A stretch of DNA of 42,955 nucleotides, taken from NCBI GenBank assembly GCA_934247875.1, contig CAKQJZ010000009.1, forward strand, positions 1 through 42,955, written 5' to 3'. Every line of letters starts with the position of its first letter. Position 1 is the first letter of the stretch. Of this stretch, positions 31,864 to 40,463 are shown one piece after another. The notes beneath the pieces are model-generated. The model was not told the DNA's origin and did no database searches. It saw only the letters and a program-made list of their open reading frames with translations. The position numbers were made by a program, and so were the translations under genes. Origin of the DNA: an uncultured Spirochaetales bacterium (lineage in GTDB: Bacteria; Spirochaetota; Spirochaetia; Sphaerochaetales; Sphaerochaetaceae).

Positions 31864-33395
31864 AGCGCTAAGAGCTTTACAGGAGATACAGTCCTGAATG
31901 AGAGTGCACTCTCTCCATCTGATATAAAGTGATCAGGTATTGTATTCTTTTCACCGGCAATAGCTTCAAAGAGAGGAAGGCCTATCTCAAATAGCTCTTT
32001 AGGCTTATAGCCAAAGAAGGAAATAGAACGCATTACGATTCTTGCTATAAATGGACTATGGTATGAAAACTCTGGAATATTCTCAGCGTATGCAGCTGCA
32101 GCAAGCGGTGAGTAGCCTAGAGAAATCAGCGCAAGTGAATATATTGCCTCATAAAGGGCAAAAACAACTGAAGTCTTTTCATCCATCTCATGCTTTGGCA
32201 TGAATAGTGAGATAGGAAGATCGAGGTTTATTCCTAAAAGAGAAAGCAGTGCTTCTCCAAATGAGCCCCTGATATCATACTGAAGTGGCTGATTGTAGCC
32301 ATTTTGGTATGCACCTGGAAACGCTTTAAGCCCTTCTTTGTATCTCAGCCCCGCTTCTTTTACAGCACCTATTCTATGTATCAATGATACAATCTCATCG
32401 ACATTTCGCTCTTTGAGCCCTAGCCAGCGCATATCGTCATCGCTTTCATTTAGCACATAAGAAAGCAATGCTCCTAAATGCAGTGTATCCAAGCCCTCTT
32501 CCAATGCTGCGCGGTATAGCTTAGCAACAGACTCGATTGAGAATATTGAGAGATTGGTTCCAAGAGAGACCATATCTTTCCAATATGGAAGAAGACCATT
32601 GTCTTCCCCTTCTCTTCCGCAAGAGAATAGACAAGAGGTACAAGTAGTTGGATGGACACCATACTGGTCTTTTATGCTCTTACCATCGAGATTATAAGCT
32701 CTGGGATCAAAGCGTGAGCTATAGTTCTTTATAGGAATCCAGCCTAGACGAAGCCCATCAGAGATGAACGTGCAGCTTCCTTCACGCTTTACGCGCCTGA
32801 CAAGCTTCGACTTCTCAAGCTTTTCTTTAGTCTTGCTTTGCTTTACGCCCTCTTCATTCTCTATAAAAGCAGAGACAATGAGGCCTTTGAGATTCTTCTG
32901 GAAGAATACATTTCCAAGCCCTTCACATCTGATGTTCTTTCCTTGATGCTGCAATTGAGCAAATATAACGCCATTATCTCCTGCGCTGCCATTTGCAAGG
33001 ACAATATCATTAGGGTTCTTCTTGAGGATCTCTTCAAATCTCTTTGAGCTCTTGCCTCTGAGGCTTTCGCTTGGAAAGATATCAACAGAGCCTTTATCAA
33101 TCAGAATATATGAAAGCTTACGAGAAGAGCCTGTTATCAACATCCCATCATAACCAAGAGATGAGAGCATATCTGAAAGATTGATCTTTGAATACTGTAT
33201 GTTGATCTTCCCGCTTATAGGAGATGTATATATGAAAGAAACTTCTTTAGTACCTATTTCTTTATTGAACGGAGCAAGTATGAATAGAGCATTTTTATCA
33301 GATGCCAGATAATCAAGTGCAAATGAGAAGCTAGAGCTATAGGATTCTTCTTTACCAACTGCTCCGCTATCAAGATTTATAGACAAAATGCTCAT
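31794..33395 (-). CDS. Divergent AOR-family (tungsten/molybdopterin) protein
   Basis: A 533-residue protein recognisable as an aldehyde ferredoxin oxidoreductase relative: ISGKINIQYSKINLSDMLSSLGYDGMLITG matches the N-terminal AOR domain, IVLANGSAGDNGVIFAQLQ the GPAGEN segment, and HPTTCTSCLFSCGR (about residues 248-261) the C-x2-C-x3-C cluster motif. The fourth cluster Cys, normally near the C-terminus, is missing: no Cys occurs after residue 260. The pterin-site segment YDIRGSFGEALL is present, but the following SNRGADH motif is not. It is about 70 residues short. Enzymatic status is uncertain. No small MoaD-like partner is adjacent. Confidence 0.78.
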   Translation of the reverse strand: MSILSINLDSGAVGKEESYSSSFSFALDYLASDKNALFILAPFNKEIGTKEVSFIYTSPISGKINIQYSKINLSDMLSSLGYDGMLITGSSRKLSYILIDKGSVDIFPSESLRGKSSKRFEEILKKNPNDIVLANGSAGDNGVIFAQLQHQGKNIRCEGLGNVFFQKNLKGLIVSAFIENEEGVKQSKTKEKLEKSKLVRRVKREGSCTFISDGLRLGWIPIKNYSSRFDPRAYNLDGKSIKDQYGVHPTTCTSCLFSCGREGEDNGLLPYWKDMVSLGTNLSIFSIESVAKLYRAALEEGLDTLHLGALLSYVLNESDDDMRWLGLKERNVDEIVSLIHRIGAVKEAGLRYKEGLKAFPGAYQNGYNQPLQYDIRGSFGEALLSLLGINLDLPISLFMPKHEMDEKTSVVFALYEAIYSLALISLGYSPLAAAAYAENIPEFSYHSPFIARIVMRSISFFGYKPKELFEIGLPLFEAIAGEKNTIPDHFISDGESALSFRTVSPVKLLALYREEKLKAEIWAKSRSEIKRAH

Positions 33396-33402
33396 AGCGT
33401 GG

Positions 33403-33408
33403 ATTATA
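33403..33408 (-). promoter_or_regulatory. -10 box 7 nt before the AOR-like start (leaderless)
   Basis: Minus-strand TATAAT at 33408-33403, then CCACGCT and ATG 33395. The -35 (TAGTCT at 17 bp) is weak. No SD. Confidence 0.45.
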
Positions 33409-33468
33409 TCGGAAATAACTCTAATAGACTAGATTATATATTTTCTTCTGTTTTTCCAAAGTTGACAT

Positions 33469-33474
33469 TATATT
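33469..33474 (+). promoter_or_regulatory. -10 box 6 nt before the nucleoside kinase start
   Basis: TATATT at 33469-33474, then TATTCT and ATG 33481. A TTGACA at 33462-33467 is too close to act as its -35. No SD. Confidence 0.4.
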
Positions 33475-33480
33475 TATTCT

Positions 33481-35133
33481 ATGGCAGTAAAGCACATTAT
33501 CTTAGATGGAAAAACATCAGAGACAAAGAGCTCTACTCTGTTAGAGCTATTTCAGAAAGAGGCAAGGCTTCCTTACAGTGAGAATCCTATTGTCGCAGCT
33601 ACTGTAAATGGAGTGCTGACACCTTTGCAGCAAGAGATAAAGGATGGATCAGAGATCTCTCCTATCAGACTCTTCTCACCTTTTGGAAAGCGTGTGTACA
33701 GAAAGAGCTTATGCATGCTTCTTCTCTATGCGTCTCAAAAGCTATATAACGACAAGACGCTTGTCATCGGACATAGCCTCGGAGATGGTTTTTACTTCTC
33801 ATACAGAGACCACTTCAAAGCAGATGCAGCGGCACTTGAGGCCAAAATGAGAGAAGCAATAGCGAAAGATGAAGAGATACAGCTTGTTACGCTGAGTGAT
33901 GAAGAAGCTGAAGAGCATGTGAAGCGCAATAAGCTTACTGAGACTGAGAAGCTTTTAGAGACTGAAGGGTTCTCATCTTATAGCTTCTTCTCGCTCTCTG
34001 GAGTTCTCGCAGTTGATTATGAACCTATGCTTCCTTATGTGAAGACTATCGATGTATGGGAACTGAGAGAGTACCAGGATGGACTCCTTTTAAGGTATCC
34101 TCAATCAAGGCATAAAGAGAGCATTCTGCCTTTTACAGACAATCCTCTCTTATTCTCTGTCTTCAAAGAGAACAAGAAGATAGCTGAGAATATAGGGCTT
34201 GAATCACTTGGTGCGCTGAATATTGCGCTCAGAGACAGGAAGATAGAGGAAGCGATTGTCATATCTGAAGCTATGATGCATAGAAGGATATCGAATATCG
34301 CTGATGATATCAAAAAGAGAGGAACTGTGAAGATAGTTACTATCTCAGGTCCTTCATCATCTGGCAAGACTACATTCTCGCTAAAGCTCTCTATGGAGCT
34401 TAAAGCGCTTGGCTTTGATCCAATTAAGATAAGCCTGGATGATTACTACTTAACAGATAGCTTCATTCCGCTTGATGATGAGGGAAAGCGCGACTATGAA
34501 GTGCTTGAAGCACTTAATCTGGAGCTTTTCAAAGAGCAGATTGATAGCCTCTTAAAAGGAGAGGAAGTGCATCTTGCATCCTTCTCTTTCAAAAAGAAAG
34601 AGACAACGTTCAGAGAAGAGAGCGTTAAGCTGAAAGAAAACTCAATAGTAGTCATTGAGGGCATTCATGGATTAAATCCTAAGCTATTTGAAGGTTATGA
34701 TGAGCATTTGATCTATAAGATCTACATCTCTGCACTGACTCAGCTCAATCTCGATTCCAGGTCAAGGATATCAACAACAGATAACAGAATACTCAGACGT
34801 ATTGTTAGAGACTCAAGAACGAGAGGCACAAGCGTAACTGAAACGCTTAAGATGTGGCCTAGCGTAGAGCAAGGTGAGAAGAATCACATCTTCCCATATC
34901 AGAACAATGCAGATGCTATGATAAACAGCGCACTTGAATATGAACTTGGAGTGCTTGCGCTATATGCAATACCGCTATTGAAGTCAGTAAAAAAAGAGAG
35001 CGGCGAGGCATTTACCAATGCGCAGCGTCTGCTCTCATTCCTATCTTTTGTATATCCGATCTCTCCTGAGAGCGTACCAAACGACTCGATTCTCAGAGAG
35101 TTCATAGGCGGATCTGTTTTCTCAGTCATCTAA
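33481..35133 (+). CDS. TGS-domain nucleoside (uridine) kinase-like protein
   Basis: A 550-residue protein in the order TGS (residues 1-60), a threonyl-tRNA synthetase-like second additional domain with HSLGDGFYFSY, and a P-loop kinase similar to uridine kinase or phosphoribulokinase. The kinase has ISGPSSSGKTTFSLKL (Walker A, about residues 290-305), ISLDDYYL, IVVIEGIHGLNP and SRISTTDNRILRRIVRDSRTRG. This architecture is known as a bacterial nucleoside kinase family. The TGS/SAD part probably binds RNA or regulates; its role is not settled. It diverges from the AOR-like gene. Confidence 0.9.
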   Translation: MAVKHIILDGKTSETKSSTLLELFQKEARLPYSENPIVAATVNGVLTPLQQEIKDGSEISPIRLFSPFGKRVYRKSLCMLLLYASQKLYNDKTLVIGHSLGDGFYFSYRDHFKADAAALEAKMREAIAKDEEIQLVTLSDEEAEEHVKRNKLTETEKLLETEGFSSYSFFSLSGVLAVDYEPMLPYVKTIDVWELREYQDGLLLRYPQSRHKESILPFTDNPLLFSVFKENKKIAENIGLESLGALNIALRDRKIEEAIVISEAMMHRRISNIADDIKKRGTVKIVTISGPSSSGKTTFSLKLSMELKALGFDPIKISLDDYYLTDSFIPLDDEGKRDYEVLEALNLELFKEQIDSLLKGEEVHLASFSFKKKETTFREESVKLKENSIVVIEGIHGLNPKLFEGYDEHLIYKIYISALTQLNLDSRSRISTTDNRILRRIVRDSRTRGTSVTETLKMWPSVEQGEKNHIFPYQNNADAMINSALEYELGVLALYAIPLLKSVKKESGEAFTNAQRLLSFLSFVYPISPESVPNDSILREFIGGSVFSVI

Positions 35134-35449
35134 GAGATGTCTTATCGATAAGGATTCCGTAATCCAAAAGGAAATCGGGGTCCTTTTTCAGCATATAAAG
35201 CAATCTCTGGGCACTCCCATTTGGACAGTTGGTCCCAGCTTCCCATGCCTCGACTGTCTTAGAACTGACGCCAAGAAGCTCACCAAAGAGTCTCACAGAT
35301 AGAGATAGTGAGACTCTCAGCTTCTTTATATCTTCGCCTTCCAATTCAGAGAGCTCAGCACTTTTAAGATATTTATTGCGTACTGTTATAGTACCTTTTC
35401 TTTTAGGATACAGTGCATCCTTGACTGCGTCTCTGTACTGACCTGCCAT
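35126..35449 (-). CDS. NadS/HigA-like helix-turn-helix protein
   Basis: A 107-residue XRE-type regulator. The HTH is RVSLSLSVRLFGELLGVSSKTVEAWEAGTNCPNGSAQRLLYML (about residues 46-88), closest in pattern to the NadS and HigA antitoxin families. No toxin-like gene adjoins. Instead it lies 2 nt after nifU, so it may be a regulator cotranscribed with the Fe-S genes, or a lone antitoxin. Its last bases overlap the kinase gene by 8 nt. Confidence 0.8.
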   Translation of the reverse strand: MAGQYRDAVKDALYPKRKGTITVRNKYLKSAELSELEGEDIKKLRVSLSLSVRLFGELLGVSSKTVEAWEAGTNCPNGSAQRLLYMLKKDPDFLLDYGILIDKTSLR

Positions 35450-35451
35450 AA

Positions 35452-36069
35452 TTACTGCTTTCCGTAGATATGAAGATATTCTTCAATAAGCTCAACGAGC
35501 TTACCCTGGCACTTGCCACAGCCTGTGCCAGCACCTGTAAGACGCTTCAGATCTTCGACATTCTTGACTTTATCTGTCTTCACGAGCTCCTCAATAGCCT
35601 GGTCTGTGACACCTTTGCACTCGCATATGATCTTTGCCATATTCTTCTTATATGGATTATCCATATGATTCTTCTCAAGGTAGTCATCGATAGCTGCACG
35701 AAGTGCCTTATCACCCAAAACAGAGCAATGGAACTTATGCTCAGGAAGACCACCAAGAGCATCTGTAATCATATTAGGAGTGATTGAATAAGCATCCTTT
35801 AAGCTCATGCCTTTTACAAGCTCACTCATCATGGATGTTGAAGCAATAGCTGATGCACAGCCATATGTCAGCCATCTGATATCGCTGACTTTGCCATCTT
35901 TGACTTTGATACCGACTCTCATCTGGTCACCACATGCAAGAGAACCTACCTCTCCAACTCCATCTGGTTCGAAATCCTCACCTTCTTGCCAAAGGTTTCT
36001 AGGATTGACGAAGTGATCCTTAACTGTATCTGTATAGACCCACTGGGCCATAAAACTTGAATTAGCCAT
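35452..36069 (-). CDS. nifU: NifU/IscU-type Fe-S scaffold with BFD domain
   Basis: A 205-residue scaffold. The IscU-like N-domain has cysteines in LACGDQ (about residue 46), YGCASA (about 70) and FHCSVL (about 114). The C-terminal BFD-like [2Fe-2S] domain has IICECKGV and GTGCGKCQGK. It lacks the C-terminal Nfu domain of full-length NifU, as in many anaerobes. It accepts sulfur from the upstream desulfurase (1 nt away). ATG 36069 has GGAAGG 6 nt upstream. Clients would include the hydrogenase encoded in this window. Confidence 0.93.
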   Translation of the reverse strand: MANSSFMAQWVYTDTVKDHFVNPRNLWQEGEDFEPDGVGEVGSLACGDQMRVGIKVKDGKVSDIRWLTYGCASAIASTSMMSELVKGMSLKDAYSITPNMITDALGGLPEHKFHCSVLGDKALRAAIDDYLEKNHMDNPYKKNMAKIICECKGVTDQAIEELVKTDKVKNVEDLKRLTGAGTGCGKCQGKLVELIEEYLHIYGKQ

Positions 36070-36070
36070 A

Positions 36071-37246
36071 TTATGCCTTCCTTGTGCTCATGCTGCGTAT
36101 TCTTTTGATAATCGGAGGAAGCTTCTCAAGCACATACTCTACATCCTCTTCTGTGTTATAGCGTCCGAATGAGAATCTTATAGAGCCATGAGCCAGCTCT
36201 ACGTCAAGACCTGCTGCTAGAAGCACATAGCTAGGCTCAAGCGAGCCAGATGCACAAGCAGAGCCTGTTGAGACTTCAATGCCCTCTAAGTCAAGATATA
36301 GAAGAATAGACTCACCTTCTGCAGATGGGAATGAAACATTGAGTGTGCCTGGAAGACATAGATTCTCATCGTTTGTTCCATTTACAACTACATTTGGAAT
36401 CTTCTCTTCAATGCCATGTCTAAGCAGCTCTCTCAAGTGCCAGAGCTTATCATGCTCCTCTTCAAGATTTAAGCGTGCAAGCTCTGCAGCCTTGCCCATG
36501 CCTATTATGCCCTGGTTGTTGTAAGTTCCAGCTCTCATTCCTTTCTCTTGGTGTCCACCATGGACAAATGGAGTCAAAGGAGCTGTATGCCTTCTATAAA
36601 GCACGCCTACACCTTTAGGGCCATAGAACTTATGAGCTGAGCATGAAAGATAATCTGCATCTATATCCTTAACAGATACCTTTATCTTTCCAATAGCCTG
36701 AGTTGCATCTGTATGGAAATAAGCACCAACGCTATGAGCAAGCTTTGCAGCCTCTTTAACTGGCTGTATTGCGCCGCTTTCGTTGTTGCCTGTCATTACA
36801 GAAACTAAAGCTACATCGCTTCCAAGCAGCTTCTCAAGCTCATCGAGCTTCAAGATGCCTCTGCTATCAACTGGAGCAAAATCTACTTTGTAGCCCTTCT
36901 TCTTAAGATATTTCGCAGTCTCAATTGAAGCCGGATGCTCTACAGTTGTAATGATTATTCTGTTCCTATCAGAGCCTTCATCAATTCTGTCTCTGAAGAT
37001 ATTGAAGACAGTGTTGTTGGCTTCTGAAGCACCAGAGAGGAAGTAAATCTCATCTGGATCCGAATCTATTAGCTTAGCTACCTCACTTCTTGCCCATTCA
37101 ATGCCTTTTTCAGCATCACGTCCAAGAGTGTGCATAGATGAAGCATTACCATAGAGATCGCTGTTCTCTCTCAGAATCTCTTTTACTTCATCTGCCATTG
37201 CGGTAGTAGCGTTATTGTCTAGATAGACAAAGCGTTTGCTATCCAT
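36071..37246 (-). CDS. nifS: Cysteine desulfurase (NifS/IscS)
   Basis: A 391-residue PLP enzyme that takes sulfur from cysteine. YLDNNATT opens the fold. HTDATQAIGK and SAHKFYGPKG supply the PLP-binding Lys near residue 200, and STGSACASGSLEPS carries the active cysteine (about residue 323). ATG 37246 has GAGG 9 nt upstream. It heads nifS-nifU-HTH. A TTGACC/TAATTT promoter lies upstream. Confidence 0.95.
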   Translation of the reverse strand: MDSKRFVYLDNNATTAMADEVKEILRENSDLYGNASSMHTLGRDAEKGIEWARSEVAKLIDSDPDEIYFLSGASEANNTVFNIFRDRIDEGSDRNRIIITTVEHPASIETAKYLKKKGYKVDFAPVDSRGILKLDELEKLLGSDVALVSVMTGNNESGAIQPVKEAAKLAHSVGAYFHTDATQAIGKIKVSVKDIDADYLSCSAHKFYGPKGVGVLYRRHTAPLTPFVHGGHQEKGMRAGTYNNQGIIGMGKAAELARLNLEEEHDKLWHLRELLRHGIEEKIPNVVVNGTNDENLCLPGTLNVSFPSAEGESILLYLDLEGIEVSTGSACASGSLEPSYVLLAAGLDVELAHGSIRFSFGRYNTEEDVEYVLEKLPPIIKRIRSMSTRKA

Positions 37247-37265
37247 AGTAAAACCTCTAAGTCTA

Positions 37266-37294
37266 AAATTAGCCAAACTAGATATACTGGTCAA
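37266..37294 (-). promoter_or_regulatory. Promoter of the nifS operon
   Basis: Minus-strand TTGACC (37294-37289), a 17-bp spacer and TAATTT (37271-37266). The leader is about 15 nt and holds the SD, in contrast to the leaderless promoters. Confidence 0.55.
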
Positions 37295-37320
37295 GCGCTA
37301 GGATGAGAATAGTCTATTAT

Positions 37321-37629
37321 CTAGTCTAGATTTTCGAGGGATGACAAGATGAAAGGCCTGTCTTTCGCGAAGCGAAGATAGTGTGCTTTCATATAGCTTA
37401 CGTATGCGCACTCTGGAGGCAATGAGTGCGTAGTGGAAGCAAAGAATGGAGATACTTTTCTGCATCTTTCATTGATAGCAAAGCGACTCTCATAGATAGT
37501 GCAGATATGCTTCTCTTCATCATAGTACTCACATGGACGCGTTGGGTCGATTAAGAGAAAAGACTTTGTTACAACCTTCTCATGGCAGCATAAGCCACAG
37601 CGAGAGCAGATGCTCTCCCAATCAGCCAT
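37321..37629 (-). CDS. YkgJ-type cysteine-cluster protein
   Basis: A 102-residue protein with CSRCGLCC at residues 8-15 and further cysteines in CEYY, HICTIY and RCRKV, the CxxCxxCC-type zinc/iron-chelating family (YkgJ). The metal is probably Fe-S or zinc; function is unknown. It is the last gene after surE, overlapping it by 8 nt. Confidence 0.85.
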   Translation of the reverse strand: MADWESICSRCGLCCHEKVVTKSFLLIDPTRPCEYYDEEKHICTIYESRFAINERCRKVSPFFASTTHSLPPECAYVSYMKAHYLRFAKDRPFILSSLENLD

Positions 37630-38362
37630 TGAAACTCTCCATATGAGGATATGAGATATGCTGGTGTATATCGATGAATGAGAGTGCAGCTTTTTTATCT
37701 CTGGTTACTTCAAAGTCAGCTCTATGCTTGCGTTTGAATGTTCTGTATGATGCTGTTAGCGCTGCAAACTCCAGCTTTATATCGCCATTATCTTCTCTTT
37801 TAAGAGAGACTTCATCTCTATAGTCAATTGCACCTAAATCTGCAAGCTCATAGCCACAGAAGCATGCTGGCGTGTTGATATTAAGGAATGTCTCACCTTT
37901 GATCTTAGATGCAAAAAGCTCTAAGTTCTCAGCAAGGAACTCAGCAGCGCCTCTGAAGTTGAATTCACTCTCACCCTTCTCTCTATCTGTGCTTATAGCT
38001 ATAGCTTTCAAGCCATACATAGTTGCCTGGCGTGCAGCTCCGCATGTGCCTGAGTAGATTATATCTGTACTGACATTGTAGCCATGATTGATTCCTGAAA
38101 CGACTAAGTCGATATTGTTTACAAGGCCGCTTCTGAATGGGAATATGATGCAATCTGCAGGAGAGCCTGTAAGATAATATCTGTTCTTCTTATACTCTCG
38201 TGCAATAACAGAGCCACCGACAGTCATTGAATTGGATTTGCCGCTTTGTTCTGTTGCTGGTGCAACAACGTAGATATTGTGTCCATGCTCTGTGAGCACT
38301 TCATCGAGCGTATTTATGCCTTGAGCTTTATAGCCATCATCATTTACTAATAGAATATTCAT
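37622..38362 (-). CDS. surE: 5'/3'-nucleotidase SurE
   Basis: A 246-residue stationary-phase nucleotidase that dephosphorylates nucleoside monophosphates. ILLVNDDGYKAQGI (metal Asp-Asp, residues 3-16), the metal Ser/Asn in EQSGKSNSMTV and SGINHGYNVSTDIIYSGT are all present. ATG 38362 is preceded by AAAGG about 10 nt upstream; a TTG two codons earlier is possible. It overlaps the upstream GHMP-like gene by 23 nt. Confidence 0.95.
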   Translation of the reverse strand: MNILLVNDDGYKAQGINTLDEVLTEHGHNIYVVAPATEQSGKSNSMTVGGSVIAREYKKNRYYLTGSPADCIIFPFRSGLVNNIDLVVSGINHGYNVSTDIIYSGTCGAARQATMYGLKAIAISTDREKGESEFNFRGAAEFLAENLELFASKIKGETFLNINTPACFCGYELADLGAIDYRDEVSLKREDNGDIKLEFAALTASYRTFKRKHRADFEVTRDKKAALSFIDIHQHISYPHMESFNG

Positions 38363-39500
38363 CAGCAAGTACCTTTACAGAACCAGAAGGAATGAAGGAG
38401 CTGATTGTTGGATGGAAACCAAAAATCCTATCATACTCCTCTAGGCGTTCAGTATAAGATACCTCATCATTTGATGCAATTAGCAGAAGCATTAAGCCAG
38501 GTCTGCCAAGAGAGATCTGAGCGATGCCGATGACAGCAGGAATCTCCTGTGCTCTCTTTGTAAGCCAATCTGTCTCAGGGCTTGTAAGCTCAGCTTTATT
38601 CTGCAATATACGCTGCTGCTGGAATAATAGCTTTCCAAAGTTCTGATAATCACCAGAAGAGAGCATCTCATAACCTTTCTTTGCCAAATTGCTCTCTTCG
38701 ATAATATATTCAATGCAATGTCTATCAAGCTCTAAAAGCTTATTGAAATACAATCTGAGTTCCTTTTCAGAGATGCTCTTGATATCTTCACCGGGGAAAG
38801 AGACAGATAGAGATGCAACTACAGGGACAAGCACTTCTTTAAACTCATCAAGGAGCGGATCGAGCACTGAGAAAGGCATTGCAGGATCCAGTATATGCCC
38901 TGAAAGCTGCTCTGAGCTGACTGAGAACTGTATATGCTTATTGAGTGCCAAGTCAAAGAACAGCATAGTATTCTCTTTGCTTTCAAAGATAGTTATAAGG
39001 TCTCGTTCTTTGGCTTTATACTCTTCAGAGAAGTTATTAGCGCGGATAGAAAGCTTTAAAAGCTCGCTGTCTTTCAAGTTGAGCATGAAGAGGCTGTTGA
39101 GAATCTTAGCAACGCCAACGAAAATCATCGCATTGTACTCATCGCCCTCTGTAGGAGCACCAGACAAGGTAAAACTCAAGCCTGTGATCTTATAGCCTTC
39201 AGCCTGGAATGAGCTGATTATCGCTTTGACTGCATTAGCCCACTTATCTTCTTTTCTGTATTTGATATTGTTTACAACGAATTTCTTCTTATCCTGCTTG
39301 ATTGAATTGAAGACTTTTACAGAGTTATCTGTGCGCATTGAGCATGCAATAGAAATACCATCGCCAATAGTGCACATCAGCGAGTACCCTTTTATATAAT
39401 CCGAAAAAGCGCCTAAAAGAGTTACTGGTTGCGGAACCTCTACAATAATATCGGGAGCAACTGAGTACTCCATTTCATGCCGTTTTTCAATGCTGTCCAT
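38340..39500 (-). CDS. GHMP-kinase-fold (galactokinase-like) protein, catalytically degenerate
   Basis: A 386-residue protein resembling galactokinase in its first 130 residues: EVPQPVTLLGAFSDYIKGYSLMCTIGDGISIAC matches the APGRVNLIGEHTDYxGGxxLPxAI segment. The ATP-binding GLSSSAS loop reads LSGAPTEGDEYNAM and the GHMP C-terminal glycine motif GGGFGG reads ISLGRPGLMLLLIA. The galactose-contact residues are also changed. It is therefore probably a non-kinase ligand-binding or regulatory protein. A TTGCGT-N17-GATAAT promoter precedes it. It heads the operon with surE and ykgJ-type genes. No SD is clear. Confidence 0.7.
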   Translation of the reverse strand: MDSIEKRHEMEYSVAPDIIVEVPQPVTLLGAFSDYIKGYSLMCTIGDGISIACSMRTDNSVKVFNSIKQDKKKFVVNNIKYRKEDKWANAVKAIISSFQAEGYKITGLSFTLSGAPTEGDEYNAMIFVGVAKILNSLFMLNLKDSELLKLSIRANNFSEEYKAKERDLITIFESKENTMLFFDLALNKHIQFSVSSEQLSGHILDPAMPFSVLDPLLDEFKEVLVPVVASLSVSFPGEDIKSISEKELRLYFNKLLELDRHCIEYIIEESNLAKKGYEMLSSGDYQNFGKLLFQQQRILQNKAELTSPETDWLTKRAQEIPAVIGIAQISLGRPGLMLLLIASNDEVSYTERLEEYDRIFGFHPTISSFIPSGSVKVLADEYSISK

Positions 39501-39517
39501 AAATTAAGCCAACTATA

Positions 39518-39546
39518 ATTATCGTATAGAGTCGCCCTCGACGCAA
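39518..39546 (-). promoter_or_regulatory. Promoter of the GHMP-like/surE operon
   Basis: Minus-strand TTGCGT (39546-39541), a 17-bp spacer and GATAAT (39523-39518). The expected leader before ATG 39500 is about 10 nt. Confidence 0.5.
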
Positions 39547-39632
39547 CTTTTATTTATTTTTTAGCTTATTTTTGAGTTCAGAGAGTATTATTGCCTCTCA
39601 AAATGAAAACTATAAGAATAGTGCAAAATGCA

Positions 39633-40463
39633 TTAGATGAATGGATTGTAGTATCTGCCTTTATTGACAAAAGAGAGAGCAAGAGAGATGAGGAGAAGCA
39701 ATATAGAGAATGCTATTGTCATATAATCAGAAGCTCCAAATGGCTTTGCATTGTACCACGATCTCTTCTTTCCTTTTCCAAAGCCTCTGAGTTCCATTGC
39801 ATTAGCAATGACTTCGATTCTATCCATCGATGAGATGATAAGCGGGAATAGCATTGTAGATGCATTCTTAAGCCTCTTTATAAGGCTCTGCTTCTTGCTT
39901 GCCATCTCAAGCCCTCTAGCTTGCTGGCTTTGTGAAATCTCGTGGTACTCTCTCTGGATATCTGGGATATAACGAAGCGCGAGTGATACTGAATATGCAA
40001 CTTTATAGCTGATGCCGATCTTGTTCAAAGAAGAAGCAAACTCACTTGGTTCTGTAGTTGAGACAAAAAGTATTACAACAGGTATTGTCGCAAGATACTT
40101 AAGCACAACATTCAGCTGATAGAAAAGCTGCTCTTTGGTCAGAGTCCACCTTCCTATCCCATTCCAGATTACAGTTCTTGTTCCATAAATAGATACGCCA
40201 TGCTCTGGAGAGAATAGGAAAATAAGGATGTTGTTGAGAATCATGAAGACAAAAGTAAACCAGAATAGTACTTTGACTTCTTTGAATCTTATCCGCGATA
40301 AAGCAAAGCCAACTAAAGCAAATACAACTAGGAGTGCTAAGAACCTCGTATCGAATGTCGTCATAGCAGCAAATGACCAGAGAATCAAAGCTGTAAGCTT
40401 AGTAGCACCTGAGAGGCGATGCACTATAGAATCCCGTGCAATATAATTGAATAGATTATTCAT
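39633..40463 (-). CDS. ecfT: ECF transporter T component (EcfT)
   Basis: A 276-residue membrane protein with about five to six transmembrane segments. The two cytoplasmic coupling helices carry the ARG motifs SQQARGLEMASKK and AMELRGFGKGKKRSW, which contact the ATPases. It is the last gene of the ECF operon, with ATGA overlap on the fused ATPase gene. Together they energise an S component. Confidence 0.93.
   Translation of the reverse strand: MNNLFNYIARDSIVHRLSGATKLTALILWSFAAMTTFDTRFLALLVVFALVGFALSRIRFKEVKVLFWFTFVFMILNNILIFLFSPEHGVSIYGTRTVIWNGIGRWTLTKEQLFYQLNVVLKYLATIPVVILFVSTTEPSEFASSLNKIGISYKVAYSVSLALRYIPDIQREYHEISQSQQARGLEMASKKQSLIKRLKNASTMLFPLIISSMDRIEVIANAMELRGFGKGKKRSWYNAKPFGASDYMTIAFSILLLLISLALSFVNKGRYYNPFI

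Noticed and set aside
33462..33467. TTGACA as the -35 of the nucleoside kinase gene
   Set aside because: It is only 1 nt from the TATATT -10; a -10 at 17 bp would lie inside the coding region and reads CAGTAA.
39501..39632. Small RNA or ORF in the gap downstream of ecfT
   Set aside because: Only a GAGAG/CTCTC hairpin without a T-tract is visible, so no claim is supported.
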